From assembly GCA_015063745.1 (NCBI GenBank), contig SVTO01000026.1, positions 1 to 37,261 of the forward strand: DNA of 37,261 nucleotides, in the 5' to 3' direction. The translations under genes and the position numbers were made by a program. Below are positions 18,701 through 27,341 of the stretch, in pieces (position 1 is the stretch's first letter; each line of letters opens with the position of its first letter). This stretch comes from Oscillospiraceae bacterium (GTDB lineage Bacteria > Bacillota > Clostridia > Oscillospirales > CAG-272). The notes under the pieces were generated by a model. The model was not told the DNA's origin, ran no database searches, and saw only the letters and a list, made by a program, of their open reading frames with translations.

Positions 18701-19519
18701 GTAATCGTTCTTTGCCGCAGTGGTTTCCAGATAGTCGCAGTACGCCAGCAGTTCTTCGGCCGCTTCCCCGTATTTCTCCATCACCTTGGGTGTATCCGCA
18801 AAGGCATTCAGGCAGTACGCACAGCATTTTGCCACGTGATCGGTCAGCAGATACAGGCGTTTTTTGATGGGTTCGCTCTGGGGCATGGAGAAAAATCCCG
18901 CCTCCGCACCTTTTTCGATATCCTCCGCATAGGTCAGCAATACGGAGGGTGTATGACCGGCGGCTGTGATCCGGGCGGCCATGGAAAGTAAGGTTTTGTC
19001 AAGGGATGCCGCATCTCTTGCACCGGACAGCGTGTCCGCCAGCGCAATGAATGCAGCCCCGACACCGTCCTCGGCGGATTGATCGAAAAAGTCGTCCAGG
19101 GTATCCCGCATGGCTTCCTGCCGCAGGGATTCCATGACCGCTTCATCGCCGATGGAAAAATCGGGGGACAGGCCAAGGGCGGCAAAATGGGGACGGAGAC
19201 TGCGGTAGAGGAAGCTGTGGATGGTGGAGATCTCCGCACTGCCCACAGCGGCCAGATGTCCCGCCATCCGACGGCCCGTTTCCTCCCGCGCCGCTTCCAG
19301 AATCCTTTTGCCGATCCGCTCCCGCAGTTCTGCCGCCGCCGCTCTGGTGTAGGTCACAATGAGCATTTCCGGCAGAGAGGCTTCCCCCTGTTCCAGCAGG
19401 CGCAGAATCCGTCCGGTCAGCGTTGCGGTTTTTCCCGATCCTGCCGCCGCGGACAGAAGCAGATTCCCCCGTCCGTATTCCACGGCAGTCCGCTGTGCCG
19501 GTGTATATTGGATAGCCAT
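15800..19519 (-). CDS. addA: AddA helicase-nuclease subunit
   Basis: 1239 residues, the usual AddA length. The Q-motif YTPAQ is at 6-9, the P-loop AAAGSGKT at 24-31, Walker B FIDEYQD with D401/E402, and the UvrD C-terminal motifs around GAVTILSIHRSKGLEYDVVF and EEMRVLYVALTRARNRLI. The C-terminal PD-(D/E)XK nuclease is marked by LVLVDYKTDHV (D1179, K1181). With AddB it processes double-strand breaks to load RecA and degrades foreign linear DNA. GGAG lies about 7 nt before the ATG. It is last in the operon, 51 nt after the DMT transporter gene that separates it from addB. More than 1100 consecutive codons contain no TTA, CTA or TCA. Confidence 0.96.
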   Translation of the reverse strand: MAIQYTPAQRTAVEYGRGNLLLSAAAGSGKTATLTGRILRLLEQGEASLPEMLIVTYTRAAAAELRERIGKRILEAAREETGRRMAGHLAAVGSAEISTIHSFLYRSLRPHFAALGLSPDFSIGDEAVMESLRQEAMRDTLDDFFDQSAEDGVGAAFIALADTLSGARDAASLDKTLLSMAARITAAGHTPSVLLTYAEDIEKGAEAGFFSMPQSEPIKKRLYLLTDHVAKCCAYCLNAFADTPKVMEKYGEAAEELLAYCDYLETTAAKNDYDALRQALRDFSLSKLKSLSAKDATEASALFKDMRDGCKKEIAKLADRYFSSPGEVLTDTLHRTAGLLRTASVVLEAYFDAYRMKKYSRSLLDYNDLESFALQLYLDEKGDPTPAAAEVGRKYKYVFIDEYQDTNRVQDAIFRAISGNASRFMVGDIKQSVYRFRGAEPSVFSHYRDIWPTVDPDTETDAAFSPEDGRCLFMSENFRCDETVVDFVNLVSDVLFAAGGIPYTKADALVFSKDGKEKAPAEICLIEKNRTDEEEDAGEDPEAEYVAARIAEMIGRESADGEKLIRPEDIAILLRSPDTGAGAYRAALARRGIPVTLQNTPLLFTSPAVLLVLCLLHTADNPLSDIYTAGLMHSPLFGFTTEDLVRLERFGGDVPLFVRVKMAVLPEEEWRFPTDAEETDGESDGMFALTEEETGAEAGEEPTEKEELPADLLERCRRFLRAVEELRTGARGMRADRFLDTVYRDYAFYEMPEIAANPAEQGNLQSLYELARRYESGTFGGIAGFLSYIEELKGKEKEKIPDETGGAVTILSIHRSKGLEYDVVFLCECAKKRNTKDEEGDILYDADLGFGMRLPDPGGLVRCGTALRSGIGEKIRREGIEEEMRVLYVALTRARNRLIVTAKVKDAQAELDYYRQYADLVTPWRIVDGSSYMDWILTAAHAKGFSPCYVIRTPSAGDVTETEELSGTQTDTAQEIAALTEKLRQNCDFEYPYAYLAHIPAKLTVSGLYPTILDEEDTAEEGIPLSRMLDTGETVQEEKAENMPLPRFMTGMTDTVTPADRGTATHVFLQFADFGLLGETGTEAELNRLISTHFITEEMARNVYTDQIEKFRQSDLFRRMCGASEIRREFRFNAAMDASRFTGNEALAAKLTEDGIRLTVQGVVDCVFRDADGHLVLVDYKTDHVRGEEYRNPALAEKRFRARHGEQLRYYKEICEAMFGEEIRETVIYSTALAREILL

Positions 19520-19570
19520 AATGTGGCTCCTTTCCGTAATTGTATGATGGGTGAAAGAAGATCCGCAGGC

Positions 19571-20428
19571 TTACTTCCCGATCTCCCCAAGCATCGTGCA
19601 GCCCAGAATCAGTACCGCACCGAACAGGGACAGCGGATTCATCGGTTCACCCAGAAGCGTCATCGACAGCACGATCGCACAGGCCGGGTCGATATAGCTG
19701 CACAGCGCAATCGTCTGGCCGGACAGATCTGTGATGCTGTCGAAATACAGCCGGTATGCCAGACCCGTGTGGATGAACGCCACCACCGCCGTCAGAAGCA
19801 CCGCCGTTACGCTCAACTCTGCCGCCGCTTCGGCAAAATCACCCACAAGAATCCCGTACGGCAGAACCACCAGCGCCGCCGATGCCAGCTGCACAAACGT
19901 GGACTCCGTCGGCGGAATATCACGAAGGAACTTGTTCATCAGCACGACCGATGCATAGAACACCGCCGCGCCGCAGCCAAGCAAAATTCCCACGCCGTCA
20001 CGTGCCCCGGACTGTCCGCCGAATACGCCGGAGACAAACAGCATCCCCAACAGCGCACCGATGATGCACAGTACCTTCCGTACCGTCAGCTTTTCCTTCA
20101 GCACCAGGGGAGAAAGGGCCATCACCAGCACCGGCGACAGGTAATAGCAAACGGTAGCGGTGGCAACGGTCGTATACCGATAGGCTTCAAACAGGAGAAT
20201 CCAGTTGATCCCGATGGCGCCGCCGGATACGATCAGCAGCACCAGATTCCGGCGGATCGCACCCCAGTCGGGCTTTTTGTGGGACAGGTACATGGCGGCC
20301 AGCAGGAAAAGAGCACCGATGATGCCTCTGCAGAAGGCCAGTACCGGCGAGGGAAAGGGAATGAATTTCACGAACACGCCGATGGTACCGAAAATGAGCA
20401 TCGCCGTGATCAGCTTGATTTTGGACAT
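19571..20428 (-). CDS. DMT-superfamily (EamA) transporter
   Basis: 285 residues with about ten hydrophobic helices in two EamA repeats, roughly residues 5-135 and 150-280. A typical end of the first repeat is visible (YYLSPVLVMALSPLVLKEKLTVRK), and the second repeat has the matching SYIDPACAIVLSMTLLGEPMN. The family contains exporters of amino acids and small metabolites; the substrate cannot be read from sequence. AAAAAGG precedes the ATG. It lies 36 nt after addB and 51 nt before addA in the same direction, so it is probably co-transcribed with them, which is unusual for addAB. Confidence 0.92.
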   Translation of the reverse strand: MSKIKLITAMLIFGTIGVFVKFIPFPSPVLAFCRGIIGALFLLAAMYLSHKKPDWGAIRRNLVLLIVSGGAIGINWILLFEAYRYTTVATATVCYYLSPVLVMALSPLVLKEKLTVRKVLCIIGALLGMLFVSGVFGGQSGARDGVGILLGCGAAVFYASVVLMNKFLRDIPPTESTFVQLASAALVVLPYGILVGDFAEAAAELSVTAVLLTAVVAFIHTGLAYRLYFDSITDLSGQTIALCSYIDPACAIVLSMTLLGEPMNPLSLFGAVLILGCTMLGEIGK

Positions 20429-20464
20429 AGAATCACCTTTTTATGTAAATAGAATTATACCGCA

Positions 20465-23400
20465 TTACCGGTACCGGCAGACGGGGCGCATGGAACAATA
20501 GGAGCAGGGATCGCTTCCGTTCCGTACCTTCGGGGCGGCGCAGGATACACCGTTTTTGATTTCTCCCGCAATCTTCCCCACCGTTTCCCGCATCTGGCCG
20601 TAGAGTGCGCCGAACTGTTCCAGATCCTGCAGTGCCGCACGGCCGGTCAATCCGCCATCCTTCTTCCGGGTCACGGAAACGTATTTCCCGCTCAGACCCG
20701 CATCCATGGCGTCCAGGACCTCTTCATCCTTCAGGTATACGCCGCTTCTGCCGATGCCGTCGATGACCTGTTCTCTCGCCGTCTCCGCATCCATGGGCGC
20801 ATCCACACTCTTTTCCCCCGGTTTTATGCTGAAATACACAGCACCCGCCGGGACAATATCCTGAATGTTTCCGCTATCGCCGAAGGGCAGAGGGGAGCGG
20901 CTTTTCCATAGGGAGAACAGATAAATCAGCAGCTGTACGTGAAGTCCGTCCCGAACCTCGGCCAATGAGAAGCTGCGGCTGCCGGTTTTGTAGTCCACGA
21001 CCCGGATGCACAGCTCTCCGTTTTCCTTCGTATAGGTATCCACCCGGTCAATGATCCCCCGCAGGATCACGGAGGTTCCGTCTGGCAGAGTCACGGATAC
21101 GGGAGAAACGCTCTCGCCTCCCTTTTCCGCCGGCATACCCACGGGAAGCTCGAATGCCGCCGGGGTGAATTTTCCCTGGGCAAACTCCCGCATTACCGCT
21201 TCCAGAAATACCATCACATTCCGCTTCAGTCTGCCGAACAGATAGCTCAGTCTGCCGTTGTCCTCACCTACGCCCAGCCGGTACAGGTAGTTTCCGATCA
21301 GCTCTTCGGCAATGGCTTCGGTCTCCTCCTTCGGCAGGGGGTATTTTCTGTCCTTCGTCATCCGGAAGAACTGCTCCAGAATCGCGTGGACAAAGCTGCC
21401 GATGTCGGGCGAGGTGATCTCCGCTTTTGCATCCTCCGACAGACCCATGCCGTAGGTACACCAATAGGCAAAGGGACAGGCGGCAAAACGGTCCAGCCGG
21501 GATTGGGTCAGACCCATGGTATTGCCGAACAGGGCGGCGGTATAGTCCCCCATACGATCCTCGTCGGCGGACAAACCCACATCATGGAAAAATGGCGTCT
21601 GCCGCAGGTTTTCCATGGCATTTTTCAGAACATCCGATGTAATGGGTACTCTGGCCGCAGGATGGTATATCCGTTTCTCCGGCGGCAGGTTCCGGAAAAT
21701 CTCCGGCTTTTCCACACCGCAGATCCGCATCAGCCCCAATGCACCCTGGGACAGCGAACAGGCTTCTCCGTCCACGGTCACGGGAGAGAACACAGAAAGG
21801 CTTTCCAGCGCAGAGGCGGCGGTGCGGTAGAACATCCAGTATTCCTCCGCAATGTATTCCTCACTGCGGTCGCTGTTCAGATTCACGCCCACACCTTCCA
21901 GAAAAATCCGGTCCGTATCTCTGAAAAAGCCCCCATCCGCAGGACTGCCGGGGAAAATGCCCTCACAGGCATCCAGCATGATCACGTGCCGCACTTCCCC
22001 GAAACGCACGCCGTATGCCGAACCCATCAGCACTTCGTCAATGCCGGTGGGAATGGCGCCTATATCCATGGAAGCGATCACCCTGCCGAACAGACCGGAG
22101 AACCGACCTGCCTCAAGCGCGGTGCCGCCCAGTATTTCCACCATTTTGTCAAGGGCGCCGCAGATGGTCTGCCATACACGCCCGGTTTTGTCCGCTTCCG
22201 CACGCTTGCCGTCCGTACGAAGCTTCTCTGCACGCTCCGCCAGCCGTTCGTACACCTGCATTTCCCGGCAGAAAGTCACAATCCCCCGGCAGATCTCCTC
22301 CACCGGTGCGCTTTTTTCGGCAAACAGAGCGGAAAAAGCCATAACAGGCGGCACGATCTTTTCTCTTGCCGTATTGGCATACCGCAGGCAGGCCTTACCC
22401 CAGTCGGAGATCTCGATACGGTACCCGTCGGGGTTCCAGCTCCAGCGGTAGTCCTCTCCGTCGCCGCAGAACATTTTCCGACCCCGGATATTCCATGTGC
22501 CGGTATAAGCCGCAAAGCAGTCACACTCCGTATCGGTCAACGGTGTCAGACCCGTGGCGATCAGGCGGAGAAAATCCCGTCGGTTATAGCTGCCGGCTTC
22601 GATGGCGAGGAGTGACTGGATCATCCGTACCGCAGGACTCTGGGACAGGGGATCGGCTTCGGCAAGGAAGCAGGGGATGCCGTGCCGTTCCATGGCGGTA
22701 TCCAGAATTCCTCTGAAGCTGTCCATATTCCGGGCCACAAGGGCGATATCCCGGTACCGGCATCCTTCCCTGACCTTCTGTTCAATAAGCGCACAGGCGG
22801 CTTCACATTCTTCATACCGATCCGTACAGCGGATCACGCGGATGCTTCCGTCATCGTTTATATTTTCATTCTTCTGTGAAGAGGTATCACTGCAGAACAG
22901 CTTTGCGGCAGCCGAGGCAAGCAGCGGTGCGTTTCTGTGGCGCACATCTTCCGTCAGCGCCGTATAAACGGGTACTTCTCCGATTTCAGCTGCGGCGGCT
23001 TCCATCTGGCCGAGGAATTTCCGGATCCGCAGAAAAGGCAGCTCTCCCGTATCCTCCCTGCCGCAGGCAAAGGTAACGGTCATGGACAGCGCGGAGGCGG
23101 CAATGATGCGCAGAAGACGGATCTCCTGGGCGGTAACGGAATAGAAGGAATCCACAAACACGGCTTTGTCCCGGAAATAGGGTGCGGATTCCAGCTTCCG
23201 GCACAGTCCCGCCATAACATCTTCCCTGTCGCTGTATTCTTCGTGGAGAAGATTCTCGTAGGCGCTGTAGACCAGGGACACATCCGCCAGTCTGTCGGCA
23301 AAGCTGTCACATTCCCCGTCGGCAAGCAGATCCTGGGCGGCTTTTTCCAGCACATCGGGCATCACACCGTTCTGTTTACATTCGGTCACAGCGGAAAGCA

Positions 23401-23761
23401 GGGCGGGGATGTTTTTATCCTCTCTGCCGTCCGCGCCGTGGTTGTATACCTTGAGCATATCCCACACGGAGAGCATGGCACGCCACAGCACCAGTGTCCG
23501 TCCGCCCTCGTCGATCCGGGGCAGGGACAGCCCGCCGTACATACGGAACACGGTATTGGCAAGACGTGTGAAGTTGGTGACCTCCAGCCGGAGCCACGCT
23601 TCGGGCGGCAGAAGCTCCGCCAGTCGGATTTCCCAGGCAGCAGCCTGCTGTTCCGGCACCAGAAGCACGGCCTGTCCGCCGGATTGCAGATGTTCGGTCA
23701 GCTTTGCAAGCAGCAATGTACTTTTCCCCGTACCCGGACGGCCGGTGATGAAATGAAGCAT
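20465..23761 (-). CDS. addB: AddB helicase/nuclease subunit with iron-sulfur cluster
   Basis: 1098 residues. The N-terminal P-loop GRPGTGKST (8-16) is followed by VLLVPEQQAA, typical of AddB/RexB. The C-terminal nuclease has VVDYKTGS with D923 and K925. Four cysteines match the AddB 4Fe-4S site: C762 in FAACPFAYW, and C1086, C1089 and C1095 in the last residues (CSYCSMRPVC). AddB recognises Chi-like sites and cuts one strand. AAGGAGG is placed 6-7 nt before the ATG and a good promoter lies upstream, so this gene heads the addB-transporter-addA operon. Confidence 0.96.
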   Translation of the reverse strand: MLHFITGRPGTGKSTLLLAKLTEHLQSGGQAVLLVPEQQAAAWEIRLAELLPPEAWLRLEVTNFTRLANTVFRMYGGLSLPRIDEGGRTLVLWRAMLSVWDMLKVYNHGADGREDKNIPALLSAVTECKQNGVMPDVLEKAAQDLLADGECDSFADRLADVSLVYSAYENLLHEEYSDREDVMAGLCRKLESAPYFRDKAVFVDSFYSVTAQEIRLLRIIAASALSMTVTFACGREDTGELPFLRIRKFLGQMEAAAAEIGEVPVYTALTEDVRHRNAPLLASAAAKLFCSDTSSQKNENINDDGSIRVIRCTDRYEECEAACALIEQKVREGCRYRDIALVARNMDSFRGILDTAMERHGIPCFLAEADPLSQSPAVRMIQSLLAIEAGSYNRRDFLRLIATGLTPLTDTECDCFAAYTGTWNIRGRKMFCGDGEDYRWSWNPDGYRIEISDWGKACLRYANTAREKIVPPVMAFSALFAEKSAPVEEICRGIVTFCREMQVYERLAERAEKLRTDGKRAEADKTGRVWQTICGALDKMVEILGGTALEAGRFSGLFGRVIASMDIGAIPTGIDEVLMGSAYGVRFGEVRHVIMLDACEGIFPGSPADGGFFRDTDRIFLEGVGVNLNSDRSEEYIAEEYWMFYRTAASALESLSVFSPVTVDGEACSLSQGALGLMRICGVEKPEIFRNLPPEKRIYHPAARVPITSDVLKNAMENLRQTPFFHDVGLSADEDRMGDYTAALFGNTMGLTQSRLDRFAACPFAYWCTYGMGLSEDAKAEITSPDIGSFVHAILEQFFRMTKDRKYPLPKEETEAIAEELIGNYLYRLGVGEDNGRLSYLFGRLKRNVMVFLEAVMREFAQGKFTPAAFELPVGMPAEKGGESVSPVSVTLPDGTSVILRGIIDRVDTYTKENGELCIRVVDYKTGSRSFSLAEVRDGLHVQLLIYLFSLWKSRSPLPFGDSGNIQDIVPAGAVYFSIKPGEKSVDAPMDAETAREQVIDGIGRSGVYLKDEEVLDAMDAGLSGKYVSVTRKKDGGLTGRAALQDLEQFGALYGQMRETVGKIAGEIKNGVSCAAPKVRNGSDPCSYCSMRPVCRYR

Positions 23762-23800
23762 GGATATACCTCCTTTTTGCGGGATGAAATTACTGTGTTC

Positions 23801-23829
23801 ATTATATCATGTTTTCCATCCGCGTGCAA
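23801..23829 (-). promoter_or_regulatory. Sigma-A promoter of the addB operon
   Basis: On the minus strand, TTGCAC (23824-23829) and TATAAT (23801-23806) are 17 bp apart, about 40 nt upstream of the addB start. Confidence 0.8.
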
Positions 23830-23918
23830 GGGGGGAACAGGCAGGTTGTCAGGAAAGCTACCTGCTGCATCGGGTTTCTGCCTGTTTCAGGCACAAAATA
23901 AACATTTTTTCTCAACCC

Positions 23919-23946
23919 TTGCTATTTGTGCTTTTTGTGTTATAAT
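23919..23946 (+). promoter_or_regulatory. Promoter of the lipoprotein gene
   Basis: TTGCTA (23919-23924) and TATAAT (23941-23946) are separated by 16 bp, about 40 nt before the ATG at 23989. It is divergent to the addB promoter. Confidence 0.7.
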
Positions 23947-23988
23947 ATATTTGAAAGACAATAACCACAGAAATACGGAGGATTTCAT

Positions 23989-24777
23989 ATGTATAATAAA
24001 CTTTTATCCCGGATATTCACTGTTTTGCTGATTATATGTGTTTTCACTGCGTGCAGTATACAGGATTCTTTTTTACCCGAGGAAACTTCCACAGAAACTT
24101 CCACAGAGACCATGACGGAAATGAATACCGAAACAGCGGAAGAATCCGTTCCGGAAGAAGAAACCGCAGAGCTGGTGGTTACCGTTGACGGAATCATAGA
24201 AGAAAAAAACGAAGACCAGTTGTTTGAACAGTCCGCGTTGATCATCAGAGGGGTTATCGAGGAAAAAAGCCCGGCTTTTCAGATACAGAGTGTATACGGT
24301 TCGGTAGGAAACTATACCGACTACACCGTACGGATTGCGGAATTATTCCGAGGTGAAGAGGAAGAAAACCGTATCTCCGTCAGACTGCAGGGAGGAACAG
24401 CCGGAGGGTACACCGAAATACACACGTCCGGTCCGGATGTAAAGGTCGGAGAAGAATACGTTTTATTCCTGTATCAACCCGGACGCGGCGGAGCGTTCAA
24501 CACGGAAGGCGAGTATTACTATATTCTGGGCCTTACACAAGGTATTTTCTCGCTGGATGACAATGGAATGTATGTTTCTCAGACCGGTCACGTTCTTGCG
24601 TTGGATACTATCCTAAAAAGAGCGGATGAATACCCTGTTGATCCCGATTATTTCCGTAACGAGTATATTGAAAACCAGAAACTGAATCTGCAGAACGGCT
24701 TCATCACCGCCGAAGAATATCAGAAAGCGATGGATGGGCTGGATATATATGCTGTCATTCAGGATTCTGCGAAGTAA
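23989..24777 (+). CDS. Lipoprotein of unknown function
   Basis: 262 residues, not recognised. The N-terminus is a lipoprotein signal with the lipobox FTAC and lipidated C22. Next comes a low-complexity Thr/Glu linker (about residues 30-60; STETSTET, encoded by a 12-base direct repeat) that would span the wall. A compact domain follows (about 60-205) with YTDYTVRIAELFRGEE and VGEEYVLFLYQPGRGG, reading like a beta-rich extracellular domain. The C-terminal 40 residues include NLQNGFITAEEYQKAMDGL, similar in pattern to short SHOCT-type helices. GGAGG lies about 8 nt before the ATG. It has its own promoter and terminator, so it is a single-gene unit. Confidence 0.8.
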   Translation: MYNKLLSRIFTVLLIICVFTACSIQDSFLPEETSTETSTETMTEMNTETAEESVPEEETAELVVTVDGIIEEKNEDQLFEQSALIIRGVIEEKSPAFQIQSVYGSVGNYTDYTVRIAELFRGEEEENRISVRLQGGTAGGYTEIHTSGPDVKVGEEYVLFLYQPGRGGAFNTEGEYYYILGLTQGIFSLDDNGMYVSQTGHVLALDTILKRADEYPVDPDYFRNEYIENQKLNLQNGFITAEEYQKAMDGLDIYAVIQDSAK

Positions 24778-24803
24778 AATTCTCTGTTTAAACCTATACA
24801 CAA

Positions 24804-24853
24804 AAAAACGGTACCCCGCACATTCCCGAAAGAATGGCGGAAGTACCGTTTTT
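24804..24853. terminator. Bidirectional terminator between lipoprotein and hydrolase genes
   Basis: An outer stem AAAAACGGTAC/GTACCGTTTTT (11 bp) continues inward as CCGC/GCGG and CATTC/GAATG around a short loop. Both strands end in a T-run, serving the two convergent genes. Confidence 0.9.
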
Positions 24854-24861
24854 CTGCTTCT

Positions 24862-26040
24862 TTACATATTTTCCAGAACAGCCTTTTCGATATGCCGTCT
24901 TGTAACCTCGTCAGAGTCAGGGCCGCCGAGCATATTGGTGCAGTACACAACGGAAAGCTGACGGGCGGGGTCACACCAGAAATGGGTACCGAATGCACCG
25001 GACCAGCCGAATGTGCCGGCCAGACGGTATTTCAGATGACCCTTATCCTGCATGACAACCTGCACACCCAGACCCCAGGAGTGGGATTCGTCCGTGCCGG
25101 GCAGGTTCAGAGGCAGCTGGGGTTTGCGCATCTCCTGTACCGTTTCCGCTTTCAGAATTCTCACCCCGCAGCTGATGCCGTCATTGCACAGCATATGGGC
25201 AAACCGGCTGTAGTCCGGCAGAGTGGATACCACATTGGCCGCGCCGGAATGATAGGATGCGGGACCCGTACAGATCATGCGCTTGTACTGAGCCAGCAGC
25301 TCACTCTTCTTTTCGGCCGTGATCATGTACATATTTACCGCTCTCTCCCACTGTTCTTCCGTAGGAGCAAAGCCGGTGTCCTTCATATCCAGGGGATCGA
25401 AAATATATTTCTGCGCATATTCTGCGTAGGTCATGCCGGAGGTCACTTCCACGATGTGTGCCAGTACATCAAAACCAACCAGCCAGCTGTAGTACGCCTG
25501 GGTACCCGGGTCAAAGCCGAGATAGGAAGCGCCCCAGTCCTTCATCTTGTCGCCCAGCACGTATCCATTCGGAACACCGCCGTTGCAGTTGTCATCGCCT
25601 TCCGAGGAACCGATGCCGGAGGAATGGCTCAGCAGGTCACGGATGGTGATGGGACGGGGAGCGGGATGGGTGCCGGTGCGCTTGTTTTCCCCATCGAATT
25701 CCGCCACTTCCATATCCATCAGTTCCGGCACATACTTGCCTGCCGGGTCGTCCAGATTCAGTCTGCCCTCTTCCATTTCCCGCAGTACACAGACCGCGGT
25801 GATGGGCTTGGTCATGGATGCCATGCGGAAGATGTGATTTTCTTCCAGGGGAATTTTATTTTCAAGGTCGGCGTAACCGTGGCACTTTTTGTATACGGTT
25901 TTGTCCTTACAGATCACCTGAATGGCTGCGCATACAATTTCGCCGGCCGCAATATCATCTTCGGCCATTTTGTCGATTCCTGCCGTCAGACGGTCGCTCA
26001 GGCCGACTTCCGAGGGGGATGCGTAGGGGAACAGTTCCAT
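24862..26040 (-). CDS. Serine hydrolase, beta-lactamase / family VIII esterase fold
   Basis: 392 residues, no signal peptide, so probably cytoplasmic. The catalytic SxxK is S75-M-T-K78 (FRMASMTKPI). The second tyrosine motif is YYSWLVGFDVLAHIVE: a Tyr-Ser pair followed by FDVL, closer to family VIII carboxylesterases than to class C beta-lactamases, which have Y-x-N. A WSGAFGTHFWCDP segment lies where the third motif falls. Likely an esterase or a peptide/amide hydrolase; I do not call it an antibiotic-resistance gene. Start is ATG at 26040 because GGAGG sits 5 nt before it; a TTG further up would place the ribosome-binding site inside the gene. It is 33 nt downstream of a paralogue. Confidence 0.9.
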   Translation of the reverse strand: MELFPYASPSEVGLSDRLTAGIDKMAEDDIAAGEIVCAAIQVICKDKTVYKKCHGYADLENKIPLEENHIFRMASMTKPITAVCVLREMEEGRLNLDDPAGKYVPELMDMEVAEFDGENKRTGTHPAPRPITIRDLLSHSSGIGSSEGDDNCNGGVPNGYVLGDKMKDWGASYLGFDPGTQAYYSWLVGFDVLAHIVEVTSGMTYAEYAQKYIFDPLDMKDTGFAPTEEQWERAVNMYMITAEKKSELLAQYKRMICTGPASYHSGAANVVSTLPDYSRFAHMLCNDGISCGVRILKAETVQEMRKPQLPLNLPGTDESHSWGLGVQVVMQDKGHLKYRLAGTFGWSGAFGTHFWCDPARQLSVVYCTNMLGGPDSDEVTRRHIEKAVLENM

Positions 26041-26073
26041 AATTACCTCCAAATATTTTCAAGAAACGTTTAT

Positions 26074-27276
26074 TTACTGTACGTCGTTATGCAGTGTACC
26101 GATATTCTCATATACAGCACACTGCAGTTCATGATGCAGCGGTACATTGCAGCCCATCATATTGGTACCGAATACAACGACCATCTGCCGATCCGGATCG
26201 CACCAGAAATAGGTGGCGTATGCACCGGACCAGTAAAATACACCGGGAAGCATGGGCATCTCTTTACCGTTGGTCTTTGTAATTACCCGCACGCCAAGCC
26301 CCCAGGTTTCATATTCACTGTTGCCGGGAATATGGGAGGGCAGCAGCAGGGTATGCATCATTCTCGCGGTTTCTTCCTTCATGATACGCACGCCGCAGCT
26401 GATACCGTCATTGCAGAGCATATGGGCAAAACGGCTGTAGTCGTTCATGGAAGAAACCAGACCGCCGGCACCGGATTCATAAGAAACGGGACACATCCAG
26501 AGAATCTGTTTGTCCAACCAGTTCTGAGGTTCAAATTTTCCTTCTCCGTTCGCCACGCATACTTCCACAGCACGGTTCCACTGTTCCTCGGTGGGATGGA
26601 AAGTGGAATCGGTCATTTCCAGAGGATCAAAGATTCTCTTCTGAGCAAATTCCGCAATGGTCATACCGGAAAGCATTTCCACAAGACGTGCCAGCACATC
26701 GAATGCAATCAGCCAGCTGTAATCCGTTTGTGTACCGGGATCGAAGGCAAGGTAGGAGTTCCCCCAATGTTCGATCTTATCCGCCAATACGCAATTCGGC
26801 GGAAACTCCATATTGCATTCCAGTTTATCCTGGTGCATACCGCTGAGAAGACCGTTGGAATGGCTCAGCAGATCATGTATTGTAATCGGTCTGGGGGACG
26901 GGTGGGTGCCGATACGGTTGCCTTCCGCGTCGAATTCCGCTACCTGCATATCCTTGAAAACAGGCATATATTTTTCGATGGGATCTTCTATGTCAATTTT
27001 GCCTTCTTCTACCAGCAGCATCACGCACACTGTTATCACCGGTTTGGTCATGGATGCCATACGGAAAAGGCTGTTTTCTCTGAGAGGACGTTTTTCCGTA
27101 TAGTTTTCGTACCCGCGGTCACTCCTGTATACCACTTTATCCTTACAGATAATCTGTACCGATTCGCTGGTAACCCAACCGTCGGCTAAATGTTTTTCCA
27201 TCATTGCATCAATGGCACTTGTAAGGTTTTTATCAAGACCAACCTCTTCGGGTGTTGCATTCGAGAAATATTTCAT
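26074..27276 (-). CDS. Serine hydrolase, paralogue of the downstream gene
   Basis: 400 residues, aligning end to end with the next gene. It has the same SxxK (S75-M-T-K78), the same YSWLIAFDVLARLVE block, shared strings such as SRFAHMLCNDGISCGVRI, and the ending WSGAYATYFWCDPDRQ. The pair clearly arose by duplication and has since diverged widely, mainly in the segment around residues 150-175 and in the C-terminus, suggesting different substrates. Family: beta-lactamase-like serine hydrolase, probably an esterase. AGGAGG lies about 7 nt before the ATG. A promoter is placed upstream, so both genes are likely one transcript. Confidence 0.9.
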   Translation of the reverse strand: MKYFSNATPEEVGLDKNLTSAIDAMMEKHLADGWVTSESVQIICKDKVVYRSDRGYENYTEKRPLRENSLFRMASMTKPVITVCVMLLVEEGKIDIEDPIEKYMPVFKDMQVAEFDAEGNRIGTHPSPRPITIHDLLSHSNGLLSGMHQDKLECNMEFPPNCVLADKIEHWGNSYLAFDPGTQTDYSWLIAFDVLARLVEMLSGMTIAEFAQKRIFDPLEMTDSTFHPTEEQWNRAVEVCVANGEGKFEPQNWLDKQILWMCPVSYESGAGGLVSSMNDYSRFAHMLCNDGISCGVRIMKEETARMMHTLLLPSHIPGNSEYETWGLGVRVITKTNGKEMPMLPGVFYWSGAYATYFWCDPDRQMVVVFGTNMMGCNVPLHHELQCAVYENIGTLHNDVQ

Positions 27277-27312
27277 ATATACCTCCTGTTTTTGGGAAAA
27301 GAATCTACTTAC

Positions 27313-27341
27313 ATTATAACACAGGCGGGAAATGATTACAA
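27313..27341 (-). promoter_or_regulatory. Promoter of the hydrolase pair
   Basis: On the minus strand, TTGTAA (27336-27341) and TATAAT (27313-27318) are 17 bp apart. The -35 region reads TTGTAATCATTTCC, resembling the left half of a Zur-type box (TCGTAATNATTACGA). Its core is nearly the same as that of the divergent znu promoter. Confidence 0.78.

Noticed and set aside
15488-18991. An open frame of over 1100 codons on the plus strand opposite addA
   Set aside because: It is codon-aligned with addA on the other strand, so its openness only reflects the absence of TTA, CTA and TCA codons in addA. It has no ribosome-binding site or family motifs, while addA has all helicase and nuclease motifs.
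24892-27189. A 765-codon open frame on the plus strand across both serine hydrolase genes
   Set aside because: Again codon-aligned with both real genes, which happen to share a frame. It would have to run through two ribosome-binding sites and an intergenic gap; no motifs are visible.
24862-27276. The two serine hydrolases as antibiotic-resistance beta-lactamases
   Set aside because: No signal peptide and no Y-x-N motif; the Y-S-W ... FDVLA block fits family VIII esterases better.
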